Positions 53,840 to 64,000 of a DNA stretch of 64,000 bases are shown here, piece by piece (within the stretch, counting starts at the first letter, position 1; every line of letters begins with the position of its first letter). The position numbers were made by a program, and so were the translations under genes. This DNA is from Hyaloperonospora brassicae (taxonomy: Eukaryota; Oomycota; Peronosporomycetes; Peronosporales; Peronosporaceae). Below the pieces are notes generated by a model, which saw nothing but the letters and a program-made list of their open reading frames with translations, ran no database searches and was not told where the DNA came from. The stretch covers positions 124,001-188,000 of the forward strand of contig CANTFL010000665.1 in NCBI GenBank assembly GCA_947650285.1, read 5' to 3'.

Positions 53840-55905
53840 CCCGAGAGCTCTAAGCTACCGTAGCTGCTTTCTAGTGTTTTCGCGTGCATTTCATTTCAGT
53901 GGGCCATTCGTTCAGTTTGGGTTGGACTGGAGCGACCTGCGCATGTGGGTGCAGGTAAAAAGATGCAGAACCCGAATCTCGATAGGAACCAATGCATTCT
54001 CGTCGACAGATGCCTCGCTGCTCAGCAGCTTAGTAGCGTCTTTACAAAGTTTGCGCCACCTTTTCTGCATGGACTAACGACATTCCATGGAGCTTGTTTT
54101 AGCCAAACTTAGTACAACGCAGGCAGAGCCAATGTGCCAACAAACATGGACAGATGAGTAATGTTGTTAGCTACAACCCACGGCAAATCTTGTGCACCAA
54201 CGAATCGACAATTGTCTCGTGCACCACGAGCTTTCTTGCGAGTGTATTGACCTGCTTTGATGGATTGCATACGTTTGGTGATCGACTACACGCATGTATT
54301 CTACGATCCGATCGTGCGGCAAAGGCAGGTAAGCGCTTGAGTTCGCGTCCACGTGTCAGTGTTTTCAGCTCGGAGTCACGGATAATGTATTCAGAAGTTG
54401 CAATGCAGAGTGCCTGTGACGACGAACTAGATCTCTTGCGTTGGACAGTTCTTAATGCTCTTGGTGGAATCTGACGCACTCGCTTGATCGAGTGTCCAAA
54501 CGCTGTTAGACTATAGGAGGGCTCAGGATGCCCATTGACCAGCAGCATCCAGGCCGTAGCGTCTGCTGCGACCATCGATAAAGAAGCGCTAGAAATGTGA
54601 AGTCTGGAGCAACCGATACGATACCAATGATCACACTCTTCATGGTACACAGGATCCGATCAAAAGTGATCCTGGAATAGTCTGACATGTGGCGTCTGCA
54701 GCTCATTGTTCTGTGAACCGCACGTAAGCCGCTTGGAAGCAAAGTGACTCTACAGTTGTCTGTTTCCGCTCGTCAATCCTGAAGCTACCAACCTGCAGCA
54801 CATGCATCCATAACGGGCAGCAACCCAAGCAAGGTAAGCAGTCGAAGCATGGCTGATCCCCTCGCCTCTACAGCACAAGAGCGGCAAAAAGCGATGATGG
54901 ACACGCGTACATCCCCTCGGGATCAGAAGCTACTACTTGAAAGAGGTTGCAGACGTGCATACAGTCCTTGCTCTTCTTGCCGAGGTATCCCTCGACTGGC
55001 TCGGCATCGAGAAGTGGCTTACGCGAGATATGGTGCGTTGAGCAACCGGTCGACTACCTTAATGCTTGACCTCTTCGGCAGTGCGTATACGCATATCACG
55101 GGCTCATTTCTGACAGCTAGAATATACACATGGAACACTTGCGTCGAGAGCGATCTTCCGCGATGTTTATCTTGTCTGCAAGCACCACGCCAACCTGGTA
55201 GCATAGCCGAATGGGATTGACCTTTCGACGAGAATGTGATTGTATGACGCCGCTCTCACTATGTGCATCGATCTCGTGTCAATAGTTCTGGAATACCTTC
55301 AGACCCATGCAAAGCGGGTCTCAACTATGCAGCATTGCCAAAGACTGGTCTTCCAGCTCGTGATCGTCGTCCTTTATGTATCCACCTTTTTACCGTAGCG
55401 ATTACGCGCTCGGCGTTCTGTATGCACATGTTCCAAGCGATACGACTAGACAGACGTGCCTGCAATTATCAGATGCCTATGCCTAAGCATTTATCTTTGC
55501 TGTCGTGTGACTCGGACGAAGAGTCGAACGCGCTTCTTGCATTCTTTTTTCCAATTGCTACTTCTCTTGACTACCGTAAACTACCGCGATGGCGGTTTAA
55601 ACTCCGTCGCGCAAAACCTGTTCAGCCGTGACATCTCGCAACCAGACGGTTGAAACAGGTGTCGGTATTTCACGCGCATGGCAGTGATTGGTCAGAGCGT
55701 ACGGTGTTTCGGGCACGTGACGAGGGCCTTTTCACTGACGACAATGTGCCGCCGCCGCTTCTTTTTCCCTTGTCTCCACTATGGGCCCGTATCTATGTGA
55801 CCAACACCTATCGACCGGCGTGCACCACCAACGATCCAAAAGAGGGGGTCATCAACACCCTCCTCGGTGGTCTAGGATTTGAGTGTCCCAAGTCTCTTGG
55901 CTGCC
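53840..55905. other. gene-poor interval upstream of the ABHD3-like gene
   Basis: 2.1 kb. Frames of 120-160 codons exist on both strands (54171-54650 minus, 54849-55220 plus, 55263-55631 plus) but none shows a recognisable domain or consistent splice partners. Some may be decayed gene fragments. Nothing firmer seen. Confidence 0.45.
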
Positions 55906-57310
55906 ATGATTGAGTACGTACGACCAGCAGTCTCAGCTTTTTCTACATGCTAAGGCGAGATTTCTGTCGACACGTTCGCTGCTCTACGAGTTGAATCTGG
56001 TTTTCGTAACAAGGAATTAACCCGATTGTTCGTTGTGTACACAATCTAGTACCAACACGCTGGTTTCTGCATCTGCTGCAGTGGTCGTTGGCTACGCCTT
56101 ACTGGTTTCTACTGGTATCGTCCGACCTCGCTCGGCTCGAACGAAACGCATTGTTGCTGGCAACTCAAAGCTGAACGAGTTCATTGTGGAAGTAAGTAAA
56201 ATACGGCAGCTTGTTGAAATACTGTCAATGGGACGGTTATGTTGATCTCACCTTATTTATGGCAACGCATGCACGTAGGCTCTGCAGCCCATGTTGGACA
56301 GCTACACTCCCACGTGGTGGACCAATTCACACATTCAGTGTTTGCTGACCTTCATCATACCTCAATCCGCCATCACGTATCAGAGACACGTGCTTTGTCT
56401 CAACGACGGAGGCCAGGCCTCTCTCGACTGGGCAATGGAATCTTCAGTCAACATGAGATCTCCATTGAAACTGGACTCGCCCATTGCTCTTATCATGCAC
56501 GGACTTGTGGGTTGCAGTGAGAGCATGCGGTCACTCTGCGCCGAAGCTCTACTGCATGGGTATCGCCCCGTGGTGTTTAACAAAAGAGGCCACGGAGGGT
56601 TGAAACTTGCTACTCCAAAGTTGCAACAGTTTGGCTGCGTACAGGACCTGAAGGAAGCTATTGCTCACATTGAGAGCAGCTTTCCGGACAGCGAGCTGTA
56701 CGGCATTGGCTATTCGGCTGGAGCTGGTTTACTCTGCAGTTACTTGTGTGAACTAGGCCTCGAGTCGCGCCTTCGTGCTGGCGTACTGGTCTCGCCAGGT
56801 TACAATGCCTTTGACCTCTTTTGCGGTGGCAAGATCAATCCGTTCTACAACTTCCTCATGACTTTCACGCTCAAGTCATTTCTACTGCGTCACAAGAACG
56901 AGCTGAAGGACGTTGTCGACGTCGCGGGGGCTCTACGAGCTACGAGTATTCTTGAATTCGATCAACACGTGTACATGAAGATGCACGGGTTCGACAGCTT
57001 GGAGTCGTACTGGAAAGTGAACAACCCCATGCGCGACGTGGACAACCTTCAGATGCCACTGCTCTGCATCAACGCACTAGACGACCCTGTGTGCACGAAG
57101 GAGACCATTCCCTACGACTTGTTTCTCAAGAAGCCCAAGGCCATGCTGTTGACCACGGCAGAGGGCAGTCATTGCGCTTTCTTCGAAGGTACCTTCCAGC
57201 TCAGGGCGTGGTGTCATACAACCGCGATGGTGTACCTCGACCGTCTGCGTGAGTTCGACGGCATTTCAGCGTCTGGCGTGGACGTTCATACTGCTGCCCC
57301 TACAGCTTGA
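55906..57310 (+). CDS. alpha/beta hydrolase, ABHD1/ABHD3 (YheT/EMB8-like) family
   Basis: Three exons, 55906-55913 (only 8 nt, ATGATTGA|GTACGT), 56050-56191 and 56279-57310, give 393 residues. The tiny first exon is inferred because exon 2 has no in-frame ATG before its coding stretch and the splice sites are strong. A hydrophobic segment at ~4-22 (VSASAAVVVGYALLVS) is a membrane anchor, as in ABHD1/3. The hydrolase fold follows: YTPTWWTNSHIQ (family hallmark), ALIMHGLVG, VVFNKRGHGG and the nucleophile elbow GIGYSAGAG with Ser at ~196. The Asp lies near 318 (INALDDP) and the His near 348 (EGSHCAFFEG). Human ABHD3 is a phospholipase on medium-chain phosphatidylcholines; the substrate here is unknown. 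Confidence 0.85.
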
Positions 57311-60300
57311 AAACTGGTAGGATTTTGCTCGCGATTGGTATATGTGCTAATCGTTTGCCATACAGTACACCTCAACGGTGCGATGCATGCCGCTTGTCAC
57401 GTTTCACTGTATTATCCTTCACCTGCATTGACTTTGATATAGCTGAAGGTGTACAGCAGCTTACACGCTGTTGTCATGGTTATCCAAGGAATCCCGGTTC
57501 GACATCAAATACTTGGACGCGGATTCTAGGTTGACTACAATGTGGATACGGGTAGGACGTTCGTAGCCAGTGAACAGAATCGCTTCGTCGGTACAAGCGT
57601 TGGGACCTGCCATTGTGTCGTCGCGCCTTAGCCGACGGATGGAAGACCGTAATACGGCAGCGTCTGCATGACGTAACCTCAATGCGTAGGCTGCAACCAC
57701 CTTGCTTTCGTTTCGATTGAACTTCAGGTAGTTGTTGCCATCAACAAACTCGCTGGTTTTACAGGCTTCGTTACGGACCATGTCCTGATGTAGTTGTGGC
57801 AGCTCCACAGACGTGCTCGAATTTTAGAATCGGTCGATAGCGGAAGCACAGCAAACTTACTCGTAGAAACTCTACATATGCAGTGCGGGCGGATCGTGAC
57901 TTCCGTGACGTCGGTCTCCTCGCCGTCACCAGTCTCTTGGCACAGGTGCGTACCCACGGACACGTCGTTAACGTCGTGAGGGTGCGCCGTTGCTGCAAGC
58001 TCAATCGCAATACGGGTTCACCACCACAGAGATTGAGGTTCCATCAAGACATGGGTCCGATTGTGCTGCAAAGACCAGCTTTGTATGTCTTCGTGTTCGG
58101 TAGGTTTCGTTTGCCACGAAGTATGCCGACAACCTATTCGATCCGAAGCGATGCGGCGACGACCGTGGTAATCGTCCTTCATCCCGGGCAGCGTGACTTA
58201 TCGAGTAAGGCGGGCAGGCAAGCACGGAAGACAATGAAGTTCAATGTAGTGATGTATGTGCCGATACTTGGTTGCAACTGGCGCAGCAATGCGTTGGAGT
58301 ACCAGGATCAACGCATTGGATCAATTGGATCTTCTAAGCAAACAGACGGCCAATGCGCGAGATTCTTTGCGCTCTCTTTACGCGCTGTATGCATAAAGTA
58401 GCATGCTAATACACCTGAAGAGGGGCGGATGGCTCTATGATCTTACAGCGACACATTGCAGCTTTCCTTTGCGAAGAGTGGCAATCATCGATCTAGTGGT
58501 GTAGCTTGTTGATATCAATGCGAGACGTGTACTAGGACGTGAGTTATGCCAGTCAGCTGGGTACGCGAGATTCGACGCACGCCAGTTCTCTAGGAATGTC
58601 GTGTCGCTGAGGATGATAAATCGATACGTCGAGAGGTAAGCATCAGGGTGATGATACCAGCGTATGGTACGTGTATTGACCATTGATTGATTACCAAAGC
58701 TACATCGAACAGCTGAAACGTTGTGTCTACATCAAACAGCTAAGCGTCTTTCGTCTTGCAATTTGCATCATCGTCGAAGAAAAGTGGTCGCAGCAGCATG
58801 TTGTACCACGAAGAATCGGAGCGAGTTGGTAGACGACAAAGCAAACAGAGAGAGGCAGACCAGTCGATTTAACTGTTTAAGGTTGCAAGATGTCTATTAA
58901 GTTCCTAAGCCCGAATGGCAACGCCGGAGCTCATACGAGTCCGGTGGATGTACGGGGCGTGTCACGTAAAGTGACGCGCTTGGTGTATCCGACGAGGCTG
59001 CTGTAGCCAAGGGACACACGCGATCTTTCTTGATCTGTCGCGGCCGCTCGGGCGGCCGGATGGTCAAATTTATGTGCAATGGCCGAAGCTAAGGCACAGT
59101 TCGCAGGGAAACCCCGAGGACCGCTTGCGCGACCCCTCGGACGTGGACTGTGCGACCGCCGCAGCGGCGACGCGTGGCGCGGGGACGCCTCCAGGCCGTA
59201 AAATACCCCTACGAGGCCGCTGGCGCGACCCGTCGGTTCACTGCGCCCACACCGGAGACTGCGAGTGCAGCTTGCTCGAGGCCAAAGCAAACAGTACTAG
59301 GCTATGTTCCTCGAGTGTGATGTAGCACGATCATCTCCACAGCCTCAATTGTACCGAAATTTGCACCGAAGATTGAGTAGTGTAGAAGGACTGTACAGCC
59401 GGTAGGATCGCATGTATGGCAGAGCCGAACGTATGCTCGTCAAAGCTAAGCTCGAGGCCACAGGTTCATCCATCTTACGATGTCAGCAGCACTCTTGCAG
59501 ATGACAATGACGGTAAGCAGCTGCTTCAACGTTTGTCTAGACTTCAATGCCTTCTCTCTTGCGCGCCAACGAGTGAGTCCGTCGTTCTTCTGGTATGTGC
59601 ACGATCTTGGCTGACGGACGTTTGTTCAGGACAATGGCCATATGCAGTGCGAGCAGTGTCGAATCAGAAAGTCTCACCGTGATAGACAACGTGTGTCATT
59701 TGGGCATGCTGGAAGACTGTAGTGGCTGAAGGCGATGTCATCGTATAGACGGCAAGACCATCATGAGGCTGGCAGTGCCATCTTCCCTGCCGATTTCCTA
59801 GCGATCGGATGATTGCTCTATATCTCCACATGTGTTCGAACAGCCAGACTTCTCTCAGTCCGATCTCTGCCTTCGTCTTCGTGACGTTTCTTAGCCACGA
59901 GCAGTGTAGGAAAAGAAGGAGACAGCGAACAATGATGTGGCATGCTAGCAAAAACGGCAACGGTGCCGGACGTGAGCCCCTGGCCATGACTTGACAACAT
60001 GTAGCTCGAGCAACACGAATGAGACCGTCCGGAATTCTGTGCATCGTGTTTCGACACCGCAGTATGCGCGCACTCGGTACGGCTCGAACTCTGCTGATAC
60101 ATCTTGAAGCTAGGAAATCGTAACTGCATGTGCCGTCCAGCTACAAAAGCCCAGTGAATGCTTCTGTTTCGATATGTACCAACTACAAACCGAAAGAAGC
60201 TGAAACAAACCCGCCGATTGTCCTGTCGGACATCCTCTCAGTTGACCACCTATCATCGATTTCGGTACCACAACTCAACTAAGTGACAGTGGCCTATGGA

Positions 60301-61548
60301 ACCCTATCGAGCATCGATCGTGACTGCAAGGCCGAATGAACCACGACCTTTCTTGCAATGCGCTGCACCACGATCGAAACGTAAACGCAGCATACGATGC
60401 TCTACTCCAGTAAGTATGTCCTGCCACACGACGGTCTGATCGGCAGAACATCGGTCGACCTTTCACAGGATTGTCTGTTAGCATTGTAGCATTGTTGTGT
60501 TGATGGCCTTTTATGCAAGAAAGGACCCACGGAGCTGCGCACAATACATTATTTGGTGTCCAGTACCTTCTCGTGCTTGTTGTTGCAAGACTTTGTCTCG
60601 TTAATGATGTCCTTCTTCACTAGGGCCAGCAAGCTCACACGTATTACGATCGCGTACGAAGTCTAGCCCATTACCTGGAGCTGAACCCTCTCACTATCGA
60701 GTGCCGGAAGCAGTCTACGTCGGAATACACTCTACCTACATAGTCCCCATTCATGGTGTCCACGCATGACTACAGTGTTTACTACCCGTCGGCAGAGGGA
60801 GCTTCACACAGCGCGTATAGAGCTCGGGATCGATAGGGTGTAGGCAGCTGGTGTGTACCAGCCGCTAGTAGGACTAAATGGGACGCGAACGCCCTTTTAC
60901 ATGGCATATGGAAACATAGTGTCGCAACCCAAACTTTCCTGCAAATCGAGATATGGAAAAGATGAAGGATTGAGCTGCATCGATTCAGTTGTGGCCGCCC
61001 ATTGGACGGCGTGACAGCATCTTGGGACGCGGGGGACGGACGTGGTGACCTAAGTACAATGGCGAAGCGACTGGCGCTCCTGCGCTTGACACATCGATTC
61101 TTGTTTTGCTGATTGGACAAGAGGGTGTGTGGACCCTTTACCAGTCAGTTATGTCACGACAACTGTTTACCAAGCGACTCTGCCCCGATCAAAATCGGAT
61201 GTTGAGCTCGTGTCTGTTAGAAAGTGAACACTAAGTGAATGAAATGACTGTATCAAAACGCGCGCGAGACGCGTTTCGGCCCCCCCCCCGCCAGGGGCCT
61301 CTTCAGGGACTAGTCAAAACGCAAGTGAGCACAACCCAACCTATATCTTTGTGGTGCCTAATCCAGCACATAGAACTCTGAAGAACATTTTCATGTATGC
61401 TCTGGCGTAGGTTACATCTCAAAAGTCGATTTGAGTGCAACTTGCACTTCCAACAGTGTCCTCGCAATTGTTTGCCGAGTTGGGCCAACAACACGTCACT
61501 TTGCAATTTCGGTCGCTCGGTGAACGTCTGTAGATTACGTCCAGCACG
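57311..61548. other. longest gene-poor interval (4.2 kb)
   Basis: No gene I can support. 57461-58010 has overlapping minus-strand frames of 80-115 codons whose translations look moderately protein-like but match nothing known. 59036-59290 is a GC-rich island. 61256-61299 has adjacent inverted repeats with a C10 run. The rest has short frames only. Confidence 0.5.
61256..61299. repeat. two adjacent short inverted repeats with a C10 tract
   Basis: AAACGCG (61256-61262) pairs with CGCGTTT (61270-61276). Directly after, GGCCCC (61278-61283) pairs with GGGGCC (61294-61299) around a run of ten C. Unexplained by any gene. Confidence 0.7.
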
Positions 61549-62739
61549 ATGAGGTTCAGCGACAAAGCTGACCTCCCCCTCCTCCAGCCGCGTGCCAGTC
61601 AGTTTGAAGTGCAGCCGACTTCAGCAGCGCCATCGCTGCTACAATCGACGTGGGAGAGTCTTTGGGCAGAGCGCTACAAGCTGCGCTCCATTGGCTCAGT
61701 GCTTGGCTGGATCGCGCTTGGCAGCTTGGTGAGCTCAGCGGTTTTGATGCCAAAGCGGTTCGCCGACCACGCCGATAGTGGCTCTTCGATGCACGCGACG
61801 AATGACCAGGTCAGCTTCATGTTTGCTTGTGCCAATGCCAGGCAGGCAAACCGTCGGGATGACGTCACTGAGCTAGCAACGAACAAGGGAACTGGGTGGT
61901 TCCTCGGCGGCAACGACCCCGAACACGTTGTAACGTCACTGCCAGCAGTGACCTCAATCAGCGACCTGCCTACGAATTGGGACTGGCGCGACTACAATGG
62001 AACAGGCATTGGCCTCACGACTACTGCGTTGAATCAAATGGTTCCCCGGGCATGTGGCTCTTGCTGGGCTTTCGCTACCATCAGCGCACTCTCGGACCGC
62101 ATCCGCATTGCCCGCTTCAAGCAAACCGGTAGGCTGGGATCGGAAGTGCTGCTATCGCCTCAAGCGCTTTTGGACTGTGGCATGCAGTCTTTTGGCTCGT
62201 GTCATGGCGGAGACCCGCGGTTCGCACACAAGTGGATCCACGAGAACGGCATTGTAGACTGGACGTGCAATCCGTACATTGCGTCTCACCCGTCGTGGAT
62301 GGGCGGGGGCGAGTGCGCGATGACGCAGTGCCACACGTGTGACCTAAGCGGGGCGTGCTATGTGGTGGAAGATCCCGTCAAGTATCGTATTTCCGAGTAC
62401 GGCACGCTCAACTTCACGACCCCCGAGGAGTTTCAGCTCCAGGCCATGAACGAGATTTACCACCGGGGTCCGATCGTCGCGAGCATGTACTCGCACTCGA
62501 CTGAGTATCGACGGTACAAGGGAGGCTACATCCTCCGCGATTCCACGAAATACAACGGTACATCGCACGTCGTGAGTATCGTTGGGTGGGGCACCGACAG
62601 CAAGACGGGTGTCAAGTACTGGGTCGTCCGTAACTCCGACGGCACGAACTGGGGCGACGAAGGCTTTTTCCTTGCTGAAAGGGGTGTGAACATTTACAAT
62701 ATGGAGACCCACGGTGCCTGGGCGGTTCCGATCGTGTAG
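61549..62739 (+). CDS. papain-family cysteine protease, cathepsin Z/X-like, membrane-anchored
   Basis: A 396-residue, single-exon C1A protease from the ATG at 61549. A hydrophobic segment at ~48-67 (GSVLGWIALGSLVSSAVLM) after 45 polar residues suggests a type II membrane anchor rather than a cleaved signal. The mature domain begins near LPTNWDWRDYNGTG, a cathepsin Z feature. Active-site Cys ~172 is in ACGSCWAF, His ~340 in TSHVVSIVGWG and Asn ~362 in VVRNSDGTNWG. The canonical NSWG has become NSDG, replacing the Trp that shields the catalytic Asn. The short insert before the Cys is NQMVP where cathepsin Z has NQHIP. A carboxypeptidase-like role is inferred from family only. The propeptide is short, as in cathepsin Z. 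Confidence 0.88.
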   Translation: MRFSDKADLPLLQPRASQFEVQPTSAAPSLLQSTWESLWAERYKLRSIGSVLGWIALGSLVSSAVLMPKRFADHADSGSSMHATNDQVSFMFACANARQANRRDDVTELATNKGTGWFLGGNDPEHVVTSLPAVTSISDLPTNWDWRDYNGTGIGLTTTALNQMVPRACGSCWAFATISALSDRIRIARFKQTGRLGSEVLLSPQALLDCGMQSFGSCHGGDPRFAHKWIHENGIVDWTCNPYIASHPSWMGGGECAMTQCHTCDLSGACYVVEDPVKYRISEYGTLNFTTPEEFQLQAMNEIYHRGPIVASMYSHSTEYRRYKGGYILRDSTKYNGTSHVVSIVGWGTDSKTGVKYWVVRNSDGTNWGDEGFFLAERGVNIYNMETHGAWAVPIV

Positions 62740-62789
62740 AGTCGCAGTCGAAAAGGACCGAGAATGAACAGTATGTTGCAGTGTGACAA

Positions 62790-62822
62790 ACCGACCGACC
62801 AACCGACCGACCGACTGACCGA
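62790..62822. repeat. (ACCG)n-type repeat
   Basis: GACCGACCAACCGACC-like tetranucleotide units in the gap between the protease and the methyltransferase. Confidence 0.8.
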
Positions 62823-62981
62823 GTGACTGATCGATTTTGTGTTTTGGTGGTTTTGGCATTACAACAGTCAAAGGACGAGAAAACCAATCAAAACGAGTGG
62901 GGTTTCTGCCTTGCGTGCAGTAATCTATTGCGCACTTTTCTCGATAGATTACACAGGTGGTGCGTGGCCCTTTGGGAAGTT

Positions 62982-64000
62982 ATGTTGCAGCTGATTCGAC
63001 GTCGCGCTTTGAGCGTCTTGAGCGGCATCTCGGACGATCTACTCGTGAGCTCCAGTCTCGGCCACCACATTGGCGGCCACTCGCATGCGGCACTCGTGGA
63101 CAGTCTCGTCCAAACACACGTCGTCGCGGCTGGTTCTCGACTGGAGGCCGCGCTCCGACGGGTGGACCGCGGGGACTTTGTGGCGCCCCAGTTCCGGAAC
63201 TCGAGCGAGCGATACGCAAACCGTCCGCTGAAGGTCGGCACCGAAGCGACGATCTCGACCCCCCAGCACCACGCACAGGTGTTGGGTGCCCTGGAGCCAC
63301 ACCTGCAGTTAGGGATGACGGCAGTCGACGTGGGGTGTGGCTCGGGGGTCCTCGTGGCGGCGATGGTGCACTTGGTGGGACCTCTGGGATCGGTCACTGG
63401 TGTAGACATTGTCCCGGACCTTGTGGCCTTTGCACGAGACAATTTGCACCGCAGTTTGGGCAAAGCAGTTGCAGCGACGCAGACACAGGTGGTGCTCAGT
63501 AGTGGCAAGAAGGACCTGGGTCTGCCCTGTGGGAGTCGCTACGACTGTATCCATGTTGGCGTTGCTGTCGAGACTAAAGCTGAAGCAGAGAGGTTCCTCG
63601 AGTACCTCAAACCTGGGGGGGGACTGGTCGTTCCGCTCGGTGGACCAAACACGGAGCAGAAGTTGGTCAAGGTGCGGATTGTTGCAGAAACGCAGCCGAT
63701 GATGGGGACATGCAATGAGAAGCAGCTTACTGATGTCGGTTGTTGTTGTGTATGTAGATGACAAAGCTTGCCGATGGGACTGTGGACAAGCGTGATCTGA
63801 TGAGCGTGCTCTGTCAGCCAATGTTGGACAGCGTGCCGGTGGCGATCGGGCGTGAGACGCGTGCTGAAAAGCTCGAGCGGGTCGAGAAAGCTTTGGCGCA
63901 GTGGCGCGAGGACTATGAGGCCGAGAATGGACGGAAGCCCACGCGAGATGATCTACTCGGTAACGCCGTCGCGAACCAGCTGTTCCAAGAGTTTGCGGCG
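62982..64000 (+). CDS. protein-L-isoaspartate O-methyltransferase-like (partial, runs off window)
   Basis: Two exons in view: 62982-63671 and 63758 to the window end, 311 residues without a stop. The enzyme repairs isoaspartyl damage by methylating it with SAM. Family signatures: RVDRGDFVAPQF, TISTPQHHAQVLGALEPHL (the TIS(A/T)P loop that shapes the active site), the SAM-binding AVDVGCGSGVLVAAM, GVDIVPDLVAFAR, and LKPGGGLVVPLG. The chosen ATG at 62982 omits an upstream open stretch lacking similarity. After the intron it continues TKLADGTVDKRDLMSVL, which fits the PCMT C-terminus. It then extends into a charged helical region (EKLERVEKALAQWREDYEAE) beyond the normal ~230-residue family length. 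Confidence 0.9.

Noticed and set aside
57461..58010. overlapping minus-strand frames of 80-115 codons
   Set aside because: Mildly protein-like but no ATG-to-stop gene or splice chain and no family match.

Overview
This window looks like nuclear DNA from an oomycete, most likely a Peronosporales species (Phytophthora or a downy mildew). The reasons are compact genes with few, short GT-AG introns (about 60-135 nt), GC-rich coding sequence, very short gaps between many neighbours, and a eukaryotic gene set: nucleoporin Nup93, ribosomal protein eS10, mitochondrial carriers and enzymes, a MAP kinase-like kinase and a PRP40-like splicing factor. There are no prokaryotic operons, CRISPR arrays or rRNA genes, and I could not support any tRNA. 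Species was not determined. Product names rest on motifs and family resemblance read by eye.

Layout. 0-8 kb: a cyclin converges on a large Rad5/TTF2-like SNF2 ATPase, followed by a coiled-coil protein of unknown function. 8-11 kb: a gene-poor stretch. 11-19 kb: ribosomal protein eS10, a four-exon SLC25 mitochondrial carrier, a dienoyl-CoA isomerase (ECH1-like) and a 1,414-residue scaffold with zinc finger, two PDZ, PH, C2, coiled coil and a WH2-like tail. 19-21 kb: gene-poor, with a transporter relic. 21-36 kb is gene-dense: Nup93, an alanine-rich hypothetical protein, two members of an unrecognised helix-hairpin-helix (HhH) family, a histidine phosphatase-NAD kinase fusion, a PRP40-like WW/FF/RS protein, a small coiled-coil protein and an atypical MAPK. 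36-48 kb: mostly gene-poor, with a low-complexity protein, a ten-exon mitochondrial 3-oxoacyl-ACP synthase (OXSM), a possible ankyrin/DHHC relic and a class III CoA-transferase. 48-54 kb: two tandem multi-repeat members of the HhH family and an LCM-type methyltransferase. 54-64 kb: long featureless DNA around an ABHD3-like hydrolase, a cathepsin Z-like membrane-anchored protease and a protein-L-isoaspartate methyltransferase cut by the window end.

The most novel content is the HhH family. Four genes, in two tandem pairs 22 kb apart (25.7-27.6 kb and 48.5-52.3 kb), share a first exon of 23-30 codons ending GAG|GT. In three of them the second exon is exactly 63 nt. Three of the four encode domains resembling the 8-kDa dRP-lyase/HhH domain of DNA polymerase beta: one, three and four copies. 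None has a polymerase domain. The position equivalent to the pol beta lyase lysine is kept in some repeats and lost in others.

A second theme is mitochondrial lipid and cofactor metabolism (carrier, ECH1-like isomerase, OXSM, CoA-transferase, NAD kinase fusion). Apart from the adjacent carrier and ECH1-like genes, these are scattered and not obviously co-regulated.
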